Positions 7,746 through 12,675 of a stretch of 12,675 nucleotides of DNA are shown in pieces. The stretch lies in NCBI GenBank assembly GCA_023426265.1, contig JAFABA010000025.1, positions 1 to 12,675 of the forward strand, written 5' to 3'. The position numbers and the translations under genes are program-made. The DNA is from Bacillota bacterium. Lineage in GTDB: Bacteria > Bacillota > Clostridia > Christensenellales > CAG-138. Every line of letters starts with the position of its first letter. Position 1 is the first letter of the stretch. Under the pieces are notes generated by a model. It saw nothing but the letters and a program-made list of their open reading frames with translations, made no database searches and was not told where the DNA came from.

Positions 7746-7777
7746 GCAACTCTTGGAAGACTTTCCCGTTTTTATCC

Positions 7778-7805
7778 TTGTTATTTTCCTGAAAAAACGT
7801 AAAAT
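7778..7805 (+). promoter_or_regulatory. Probable promoter of pepT
   Basis: TTGTTA (7778-7783) and TAAAAT (7800-7805) are spaced by 16 bases in an AT-rich patch just after the hairpin cluster, and 30 bases before the pepT start. AAGGAG at 7822-7827 is the RBS, 8 bases from the ATG. Assignment is by consensus only. Confidence 0.5.
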
Positions 7806-7835
7806 ATAGAAGAGTCTAAACAAGGAGAATCGATC

Positions 7836-9053
7836 ATGAGAGCATATGAACGGTTGATCAAATACGCCGGGTACGATACCACCTCGGATGAATCGGTGAG
7901 CGAAAGCACTTGCCCCAGCACGGAGAAACAAAAGATACTGGGCATGGCCCTGGTTGAAGAAATGAAAAGCTTAGGCATGCAGGATGTGCACATGGACGAA
8001 TTCGGCTATGTGTACGGCGTAGTGCCCGCCACCACAGACAAGGACTTGCCCGTAATCGGCCTGATTGCGCATATGGACACCAGCCCTTCCATGAGCGGCA
8101 CGAACGTGAAGCCGCGTATCGTTTATGAGTATGACGGCGGGGATATCGTGCTCAGCGCGGAACAGAATGTCGTGATGCGCCCGAAACAGTTTTTGCACCT
8201 CAAAAACTACATCGGCCAGGATCTTGTGGTGACGGACGGCACCACGCTCCTGGGTGCGGACGACAAAGCCGGAATTGCTGAAATCCTCACGGCGGTGGAG
8301 GAATTGAAAAAGCGCAACATCCTCCACGGGAAAATCCCCATAGCTTTCACGCCGGATGAGGAAATAGGCCGGGGCGCGGACCGCTTTAACGTAGAGAAAT
8401 TCGGGGCGGAGTTTGCGTATACGGTGGACGGCGGCAGGATTGGCGAAATTGAATACGAAAACTTCAATGCCGCAGCGGGCAGGGTGCATATCAACGGCGT
8501 GAACATTCATCCCGGCGACTCGAAGAACCGCATGAAAAACGCGCTGCTGATCGCAATCGAGTTCAATTCCATGCTGCCCCCGCACGAGATCCCTGCCTGC
8601 ACGGAAGGGTACGAGGGCTTTTTCCATCTGCACAACATGACAGGCGACGAGGAGCACACGCTGCTTCACTATCTGATCCGGGACCATGACCGGGAGAAGT
8701 TTGAAGAGAAGAAGGCAAGGCTTGAAAAAATTGCGGCGTATCTTAATGAAAAATACGGCCCCAACACCGTGGTGCCGGATGTCAAGGACAGCTACTACAA
8801 CATGAAGGAAAAGATAGAGCCGCACATGTTCCTGATTGAAAAAGCCCAGCGCGCCATGGAAATTGCGGGAGTTACGCCCGAGGTTGTGGCCATACGCGGC
8901 GGTACGGACGGCGCGCGCCTTTCCTTTATGGGCCTCCCCTGCCCCAACCTTTCTACCGGCGGGCACAACTTCCACGGGCGGTTTGAGTATATCCCAGTGC
9001 AGTCCATGGACCGCATGGTGGATGTGCTTTTGAATATCGTGCAGGCGGAATAA
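7836..9053 (+). CDS. pepT: Peptidase T (tripeptide aminopeptidase), M20B family
   Basis: This cytoplasmic zinc aminopeptidase removes the N-terminal residue from tripeptides. Its 405 aa compare with about 408 in E. coli PepT. The two-zinc site is complete: H79 in AHMDTSP, bridging D142 in LLGADDKAG, catalytic E175 and ligand E176 in PDEEIG, D198 in YTVDGG and H380 in TGGHNFHG. The Arg-Gly-Gly-Thr-Asp-Gly substrate-binding block is present (IRGGTDGARL), as are the family stretches EYENFNAAAG and NIHPGDSKNRMKNA, the latter at the start of the dimerisation lid. ATG 7836 has AAGGAG 8 bases upstream and its own probable promoter; a strong terminator follows. It stands alone and is probably unrelated to the polysaccharide operon. 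Confidence 0.97.
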   Translation: MRAYERLIKYAGYDTTSDESVSESTCPSTEKQKILGMALVEEMKSLGMQDVHMDEFGYVYGVVPATTDKDLPVIGLIAHMDTSPSMSGTNVKPRIVYEYDGGDIVLSAEQNVVMRPKQFLHLKNYIGQDLVVTDGTTLLGADDKAGIAEILTAVEELKKRNILHGKIPIAFTPDEEIGRGADRFNVEKFGAEFAYTVDGGRIGEIEYENFNAAAGRVHINGVNIHPGDSKNRMKNALLIAIEFNSMLPPHEIPACTEGYEGFFHLHNMTGDEEHTLLHYLIRDHDREKFEEKKARLEKIAAYLNEKYGPNTVVPDVKDSYYNMKEKIEPHMFLIEKAQRAMEIAGVTPEVVAIRGGTDGARLSFMGLPCPNLSTGGHNFHGRFEYIPVQSMDRMVDVLLNIVQAE

Positions 9054-9058
9054 TTATT

Positions 9059-9082
9059 AAAAAAATGGCTACGCCACTTTTT
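9059..9082 (-). terminator. Rho-independent terminator on the minus strand for the RDD-family gene
   Basis: Read on the minus strand, AAAAAGTGGC, loop GTA, and GCCATTTTT form a stem of about 10 bp with one G-U pair, followed by further T residues. On the plus strand the same site has an A-C mismatch, so it works better for the gene ending at 9188. Confidence 0.6.
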
Positions 9083-9090
9083 GAGATTTT

Positions 9091-9120
9091 CGATCAGGGG
9101 TTGACGCAGCAACCTGATCG
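9091..9120. repeat. Bulged hairpin between pepT and its terminator
   Basis: CGATCA-(GG bulge)-GGTTG pairs with CAACC-TGATCG around the loop ACGCAG, giving 11 bp. There is no T-run on either side. It may help stabilise the pepT transcript end or act as an attenuator for the opposing gene; no function can be shown. Confidence 0.55.
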
Positions 9121-9126
9121 CGAGGT

Positions 9127-9166
9127 GTCCGATTTGACGCGCATATCGTCAAATCGGACGTTTTTT
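9127..9166 (+). terminator. Strong rho-independent terminator of pepT
   Basis: GTCCGATTTGACG (9127-9139), a 7-base loop, and CGTCAAATCGGAC (9147-9159) form a perfect 13-bp stem followed by G and six T (9161-9166). It points rightwards, ending pepT transcription before the converging RDD-family gene. Confidence 0.92.
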
Positions 9167-9187
9167 ATCTCAAACTCTTGCGCGTTG

Positions 9188-10264
9188 TTACGGATTGGCC
9201 GCATTGGCGTCCAGCCGGACCATTTCAAAAGACATGTTGTAAAAACGCTCCCCCTCCTGCGTTTCATCCGCCAGCAGGTACCCTCGCCCGCCCTGATATC
9301 CCTTGCTTTCCACCGTATTGGTGACGCGGACGTTGGCGGTTTCAAACGAATAGCTGTTTAACTCATCTTCGAACTGCCGCCTGAGCGCCGGGTCGGTGGA
9401 GAGCCGGACGCCGCTCATGCCGGGCTGCGCGCCGAGAAAGGCAAGCATAACAAGCGTTTTGTCGTCCGAATATCCATCCAGCCACTCCCCATTAGAGGAC
9501 GCGTGCAGCCGCACCCCCACCACCACGCCGTTTTCAATGATCAGTTCGTGTTCCGGCGGATCGGCAACCCGGAAATAGATCGTGGTGCCGGTATTCTCCT
9601 TTTCCGCCCATTCGCCCGTTCCCGTCAGATACAGTCCATCCCGGTATCCGATGCGCGCCCTCGCGTCGTTCACGTTCTGGGCGTATTGAGCGGGCGTGAT
9701 ATTCCCGCGGTGCGGCGGCAGCTGCGCTTCAAACACGATCAGCACAACAAGCACAACAAAAAGCAAATTCGCACCGATACACGCGGCGATGCGCCAGCCT
9801 CTGGTATCCCGTATCCGGTAGTCCAGCCCCTCGTCCCAGAGCATGGGCTCGCCGCGCTTGCATTGGGAATAACTCTTGCAGGCGCGCACAATGCTATAGA
9901 TGGGGATATCGAAGCCCAGGCCTCCCCGCCAGACCTCCAGAGTCCGCAGGAACGCCAGACTGTAACCGGGCCTTTCCCCGTCCTGTGTACGGATGGAAAG
10001 CCCGAACACCCATTTGCCCGGCGTGGTTCCTAAGAAATGCAGGAACAACGGTTCAAACAGAAGCATCAGCGCGATGGATGCGACGATATCGATCAGGCTT
10101 TGTCCCAGCGTGTCGCTGATATGCCAGCGCAACAGGATACGCTGCACAAATGTCCAGAGGAGGCTGTACAGGCTTAAATCCAGCGATCTCGCAAAATACC
10201 GGATCCACGGGTGTCTTAAAACCGATTTTTCATATGCATCCTGTTCAAGCACCATTTGTTCCAT
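9188..10264 (-). CDS. RDD-family membrane protein with a C-terminal extracytoplasmic domain
   Basis: This is a 358-aa predicted integral membrane protein. The first part (about 18-165) is an RDD domain: R22-YFAR-SL-D29 begins the first membrane helix, a second helix (about 58-78) leads to TPGKWVFGLSI, and a hydrophilic stretch follows. RDD proteins are small membrane proteins, some implicated in ion exchange, mostly uncharacterised. A further membrane segment (RIAACIGANLLFVVLVVLIV, about 173-195) leads to roughly 160 residues rich in predicted beta strands that I do not recognise; these should lie outside the cell. The start is slightly uncertain: ATG 10264 has a poorly placed GGGGCAGGG, while ATG 10255 (M4) sits 9 bases after AGGG. 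The gene runs towards pepT and away from the Nudix gene. No promoter could be chosen with confidence in the 156-base gap upstream. Confidence 0.8.
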   Translation of the reverse strand: MEQMVLEQDAYEKSVLRHPWIRYFARSLDLSLYSLLWTFVQRILLRWHISDTLGQSLIDIVASIALMLLFEPLFLHFLGTTPGKWVFGLSIRTQDGERPGYSLAFLRTLEVWRGGLGFDIPIYSIVRACKSYSQCKRGEPMLWDEGLDYRIRDTRGWRIAACIGANLLFVVLVVLIVFEAQLPPHRGNITPAQYAQNVNDARARIGYRDGLYLTGTGEWAEKENTGTTIYFRVADPPEHELIIENGVVVGVRLHASSNGEWLDGYSDDKTLVMLAFLGAQPGMSGVRLSTDPALRRQFEDELNSYSFETANVRVTNTVESKGYQGGRGYLLADETQEGERFYNMSFEMVRLDANAANP

Positions 10265-10367
10265 CCCTGCCCCGCCTTTCCAAAGTCACCTGTCATATAG
10301 AGTGTTTTGGAAGGGATTGGGTTGCAGGATCCAGAAAGAAACAATCTGTTTTTTATTATCCGCAGCG

Positions 10368-10376
10368 TGCTATAAT
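10368..10376 (+). promoter_or_regulatory. Extended -10 promoter for the Nudix gene
   Basis: TGCTATAAT is a perfect -10 hexamer (10371-10376) with the TGn extension. The -35 region is only a T-rich stretch (about 10347-10354), which suits an extended -10 promoter. Transcription should begin near 10383, giving a leader of about 38 bases. Confidence 0.65.
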
Positions 10377-10420
10377 AGTCCCTGTTCAAAAAAAGAAAGA
10401 AATATTCTGAGATTGCGTAT

Positions 10421-10813
10421 ATGATAGAAGTCACGGCGGCAATAATCCGCAGCGAAAAGAATGAGATTTTCATCTGCCAAAGGGGGCCGGGCGGAAGCTG
10501 CGCCCATCTGTGGGAGTTCCCCGGCGGCAAGCGGGAACCGGGTGAAACGTTGGAGGCCTGCTTAAAACGCGAATGTCTGGAAGAGCTGAACATTGAAATA
10601 GGCGTTGAACGGTTCTTTGCAGAAACCGTCTACGCCTACCCCGATAAAGAAGTGCGCCTTTTCTTCTTCCTTGCGCATATCATAAAAGGCGAGCCGGAAC
10701 TGACCGTCCACGCCGATATGATCTGGGCAAAGCCGGAGCGCTTATGCGAGTATCCGTTCTGTCCCGCCGATGCTCCCATACTGGAGCAGCTTCTTGGGTC
10801 CGGCTATAATTGA
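10421..10813 (+). CDS. Nudix hydrolase, MutT-like (deoxy)nucleoside triphosphate pyrophosphohydrolase
   Basis: This cytoplasmic enzyme of 130 aa (E. coli MutT is 129) is expected to hydrolyse modified nucleoside triphosphates such as 8-oxo-dGTP to the monophosphate. The Nudix box is clear: GKREPGE followed by seven residues and RECLEELNI, matching Gx5Ex7REUxEExGU except that the penultimate Gly is Asn, a change seen in other MutT-type members. The upstream WEFPGGK and the downstream IWAKPERLCEYPFCPADAPIL tail are typical of the MutT/NudG group; which nucleotide it prefers (8-oxo-dGTP, CTP, 5-methyl-dCTP) cannot be told. The ATG has only a weak upstream GAG, no good Shine-Dalgarno. The last 10 bases overlap the end of the DUF2164 gene on the other strand. 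Confidence 0.9.
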   Translation: MIEVTAAIIRSEKNEIFICQRGPGGSCAHLWEFPGGKREPGETLEACLKRECLEELNIEIGVERFFAETVYAYPDKEVRLFFFLAHIIKGEPELTVHADMIWAKPERLCEYPFCPADAPILEQLLGSGYN

Positions 10814-11040
10814 ATGGAGAGCATGTCCTCGCACCGTTCCGTCATATAGCGGTACGCGTCCTGTACACCCTGGTTATAGAATTCCGGCGCCAATTCCTTC
10901 ACCACAAAGTTCAAAATCAGCGTGGCGGCGAGGTTGCCAATCTCCTCTTCCCGTTCATTCGAAAAGTAGTTTTGTATCCTTTCCACCATTTCCTCTTTTT
11001 TCTCTTTTTCCAGCTTGATCCTGCTTTCGTTTGGCCGCAT
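10804..11040 (-). CDS. DUF2164 family protein
   Basis: This small protein (78 aa) of unknown function belongs to DUF2164, recognised by the pattern IKLEKEKKEEMVERIQNYF, then EREEEIGNLAA, then a C-terminal block around EFYNQGVQDAYRYM. It looks like a compact, mostly helical, soluble protein with no signal or membrane segment. The start is ATG 11040: GGAGG at 11049-11053 sits 8 bases upstream, whereas the GTG at 11049 overlaps that site. Its stop falls inside the convergent Nudix gene (10-base overlap), and no separate terminator is visible. It has its own probable promoter, so it seems to be a single-gene unit. Confidence 0.88.
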   Translation of the reverse strand: MRPNESRIKLEKEKKEEMVERIQNYFSNEREEEIGNLAATLILNFVVKELAPEFYNQGVQDAYRYMTERCEDMLSIQL

Positions 11041-11048
11041 CAGAACCA

Positions 11049-11053
11049 CCTCC
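11049..11053 (-). promoter_or_regulatory. Shine-Dalgarno site fixing the DUF2164 start
   Basis: On the minus strand GGAGG is followed by TGGTTCTG and ATG at 11040. The spacing of 8 bases excludes the upstream GTG at 11049, which would lie within the ribosome site itself. Confidence 0.75.
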
Positions 11054-11070
11054 GGCGTATCGTTTTTGCC

Positions 11071-11079
11071 ATTGTACCA
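11071..11079 (-). promoter_or_regulatory. Probable extended -10 promoter for the DUF2164 gene
   Basis: On the minus strand TGGTACAAT provides a near-consensus -10 with TGn extension. No good -35 is visible 16-18 bases upstream. The leader to ATG 11040 would be about 24 bases. Consensus match only. Confidence 0.45.
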
Positions 11080-11117
11080 TATCCGGTACCATGCGGCATC
11101 GGCATTTGAGGTAAGTC

Positions 11118-11162
11118 AAAAAGAAAAGGCCGGCTTCCCTTCATCAGAAAGAGGGCCTTTTC
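11118..11162 (-). terminator. Terminator of the alpha/beta hydrolase gene
   Basis: GAAAAGGCC (11123-11131) and GGCCTTTTC (11154-11162) form a 9-bp stem, with a smaller imperfect stem (CTTTC/GAAGG on the minus strand) inside the loop, and TTTTT follows on the minus strand (11118-11122). It lies 13 bases past the hydrolase stop. Confidence 0.75.
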
Positions 11163-11174
11163 AAAACACATTGG

Positions 11175-11987
11175 CTAATTGCTCACAAAGTCCATCAGCT
11201 CCGCATTAAATCTCTCCTTCTCATCATAGAACAGGCCGTGGCCGCTGTTTTCAAACGGAACCAGGCGGGAGCCGCGTATGCCTTCGTTTTGCGCCACGGC
11301 CAGCGGGAACAGGCAAACCTGGTCGTGAACGCCATGCAAAATCAGCGTCGGGACATTGATCTTGCCAAGGTCCGAAAAGAGCGTTTCCGCAATCCACGCA
11401 TAAGAGACCGCAATCGTGGCCCAGCTCGCCGCCTGCATCCCAAGGTCCGTGGCCCATTGGTTAAACGGCTCCGTCACCGGATGATAGAAGAACATCTTGT
11501 TGAAATCCGTGAGCATTTGCGGGCGGTCATTTTCCGTATTTCTTATAATATCCAGCACCGCCTGCTCGGTAATGCCGTACGGAAAATTGGGCCGCTGTAT
11601 CAGGCTTGGGGCTGCCGCCGCGCACAGCACAAGCCGCCTTACCCCGTGCCCGTTGTGGCGCGCCATATACCGTATGGCGACGGCGCCCGCGGTGGAGTGG
11701 CCAAGCAGCGTCAGATCCCTGAGCCTGAGCGCGTCGATGACGCCACGGACATCGTCCGCAGACCGGTTGTAATCGTAGCCGGAAACCGGTCTGCTGGACT
11801 GGCCGAACCCCCTTGCATCCATGCCGATGCAGCGGATATCTTTGTTGATCAGCTCATTGTACTGGTACTCGAATATTTTATTGTTGATCGGCCATCCGTG
11901 CATGAATAGTATGGGGTTTCTTCCTTCCGGGTTGATATCGTTTACATATATTCCCACGCCCGGTTCCACGTTTACCAAATATTCCAC
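11175..11987 (-). CDS. Alpha/beta-fold hydrolase, chloroperoxidase/arylesterase-like
   Basis: This soluble hydrolase of 270 aa has no signal peptide. The fold is evident from ILFMHGW (HG oxyanion-hole motif), MDARGFGQSSRP, LLGHSTAG (nucleophile S98), LILHGVHDQV (acid D222) and NSGHGLF (His 250). The RGFGxSxxP and GHSTxG...RYxARH patterns are those of the non-haem chloroperoxidase/arylesterase group, so an esterase or lactonase is likely; the natural substrate is unknown. The nucleophile elbow reads G-H-S-T-A rather than GxSxG. The start is GTG 11987, because GGGGAGGG ends 7 bases before it; the frame could begin at TTG 12017, but that has no ribosome site. The gene is flanked by terminators on both sides, so it appears monocistronic. 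No convincing promoter was found in the short gap to its right. Confidence 0.87.
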   Translation of the reverse strand: MEYLVNVEPGVGIYVNDINPEGRNPILFMHGWPINNKIFEYQYNELINKDIRCIGMDARGFGQSSRPVSGYDYNRSADDVRGVIDALRLRDLTLLGHSTAGAVAIRYMARHNGHGVRRLVLCAAAAPSLIQRPNFPYGITEQAVLDIIRNTENDRPQMLTDFNKMFFYHPVTEPFNQWATDLGMQAASWATIAVSYAWIAETLFSDLGKINVPTLILHGVHDQVCLFPLAVAQNEGIRGSRLVPFENSGHGLFYDEKERFNAELMDFVSN

Positions 11988-11994
11988 CTGAACG

Positions 11995-12002
11995 CCCTCC
12001 CC
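11995..12002 (-). promoter_or_regulatory. Strong ribosome binding site fixing a GTG start
   Basis: On the minus strand GGGGAGGG is followed by CGTTCAG (7 bases) and GTG at 11987. It lies inside the longer version of the frame starting at TTG 12017, and so argues for the shorter protein. Confidence 0.7.
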
Positions 12003-12095
12003 AGATTTTTCTTTCAAACAATATATTCAGGGAAGCTCTTCCTATGTGGAAATTCTGGTTATTTCTCCCACAACGGGTTTGATTGATTCAAAAGC

Positions 12096-12129
12096 AAAAC
12101 TGCCCGCTCAAGCTTGAGCGGGCAGTTTT
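12096..12129 (-). terminator. Perfectly palindromic terminator after the ROK kinase gene
   Basis: The 34 bases are an exact inverted repeat centred on AAGCTT: AAAACTGCCCGCTC on one side and GAGCGGGCAGTTTT on the other. It starts 6 bases after the kinase stop on the minus strand and ends in TTTT there, with more T residues after a GC. Being symmetrical it could also stop plus-strand transcription. Confidence 0.88.
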
Positions 12130-12135
12130 ATCTTG

Positions 12136-12675
12136 TTATGCAAGCAACTGCATAGCATGGATCGCAGCCCCCACCACGCCCGCGTGCTCGTCGCCGGAGG
12201 CGGGTACAATGGTAAGCGCTTCGCGCGGGTTGGGGATGCGCAGGTTTTCCGCGATGCTCTCTTTGAGATAATCAAGCGGGAATCCTTCCATTTCCACAAC
12301 GCCGCCGCCGAGGATCACATACGCGGGGTCTAAGATCGTAATTTCGATTGCAATGGCAACGGCAAAGGCATACACCACCTGCCGCACGTCTTCCTCCCCG
12401 GCATGCCTGGAAAACAACTCCGTGATGTGGCAACCGTACCCGCTTGCAAGCTTCTGGAGTACCCTGCCGCACGCAAGCAGCTCGATACATCCCTTCTTGC
12501 CGCAGCCACAGGCCGCTTCCAGACCCAGGACAGGGATATGCCCAAGCTCGCACGCGACGCCGTTGCTGCCTTTATAGACGCGTCCGTCGATGCACATGGC
12601 GTTGCCCAAGCCCGTACCAAGGAATACGCCCGCAACAATCCCCTCCTTAGGAAGGCCCGTGCGGTTGATCTCATA
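12136..12675 (-). CDS. alsK: ROK-family sugar kinase, most like D-allose kinase (N-terminus outside window)
   Basis: The frame is open to the right edge, so 179 C-terminal residues are seen. The ROK signature is complete: GVFLGTGLGNAM, then GSNGVACELGHIP, then the zinc-binding CGCGKKGCIELLACG (CxCGxxGCxE). ROK kinases phosphorylate hexoses at C6 with ATP. Two blocks resemble E. coli AlsK rather than glucokinase: ELGHIPVLG before the Cys cluster and VILGGGVVEMEGFPLDYL in the last third, so D-allose kinase is the best guess; a generic glucokinase, fructokinase or ROK repressor is less likely but not excluded without the N-terminus. An internal TTG at 12609 is not a plausible start because the ROK signature begins upstream of it. 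A palindromic terminator follows. Upstream sugar-transport genes, if any, would lie beyond the right edge. Confidence 0.85.
   Translation of the reverse strand, partial: YEINRTGLPKEGIVAGVFLGTGLGNAMCIDGRVYKGSNGVACELGHIPVLGLEAACGCGKKGCIELLACGRVLQKLASGYGCHITELFSRHAGEEDVRQVVYAFAVAIAIEITILDPAYVILGGGVVEMEGFPLDYLKESIAENLRIPNPREALTIVPASGDEHAGVVGAAIHAMQLLA

Noticed and set aside
7594..7835. c-di-GMP riboswitch in the gap after the operon
   Set aside because: I looked for one because of the PilZ synthase, but the block is a run of simple separate hairpins without a recognisable conserved aptamer core; any such switch would also be expected before the operon, outside the window.
7971..8975. Long open frame of 334 codons on the strand opposite pepT
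   Set aside because: It is fully antisense to a well-conserved gene, its protein shows no recognisable domain, and such long shadows are expected in GC-rich coding DNA.
11238..11909. Open frame of 223 codons opposite the alpha/beta hydrolase
   Set aside because: Arg/Pro/Val-rich shadow composition, no domain and no ribosome site; the opposite strand carries a complete hydrolase.
12018..12095. Promoter for the alpha/beta hydrolase on the minus strand
   Set aside because: Only weak partial matches (for example TATATT without a spaced -35) were found, so none is reported.

Overview
The window looks like a piece of a moderately GC-rich Gram-positive genome, most likely an anaerobic member of the Clostridia. 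The signs are strong AGGAG-type ribosome binding sites, TTG and GTG starts, two lipoproteins with no outer-membrane export partners, a DUF2164 protein, and hairpin-rich intergenic DNA of a kind common in gut clostridia. This placement is inference; there is no rRNA or other phylogenetic marker here.

Positions 1-7593 (+ strand) hold the most interesting part, an apparent five-gene exopolysaccharide operon whose beginning lies left of the window. In order it contains: the C-terminal end of a UDP-N-acetylhexosamine/UDP-glucose-type 6-dehydrogenase; a lipoprotein made of three NodB polysaccharide-deacetylase domains, of which only the third keeps the metal-binding residues; a membrane glycosyltransferase with hyaluronan-synthase/NodC-type motifs and an N-terminal PilZ (c-di-GMP-binding) domain; a membrane-anchored degenerate deacetylase with a C-terminal jelly-roll-like domain; and a GH18-type glycosidase lipoprotein. 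A coherent reading is that the dehydrogenase makes a nucleotide-activated uronic acid, the PilZ synthase polymerises and exports the chain when c-di-GMP is high, the lipoproteins deacetylate and trim it outside the membrane, and the two-domain membrane protein binds or guides it. All this is inferred from domains and gene order.

Positions 7594-7835 carry four consecutive, unrelated, perfect hairpins and then a promoter for pepT. pepT (peptidase T, 7836-9053) ends in a strong rho-independent terminator; an oppositely oriented terminator and a bulged hairpin lie in the same gap.

The right half is ordinary mixed-strand housekeeping or accessory DNA: an RDD-family membrane protein with an unassigned outer domain (- strand), a MutT-like Nudix hydrolase (+), a DUF2164 protein (-) whose end overlaps the Nudix gene, an alpha/beta hydrolase (-) with an altered nucleophile elbow, and, cut by the right edge, a ROK-family sugar kinase most like D-allose kinase (-). 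Several of these are separated by recognisable terminators, so they appear to be independent transcription units.
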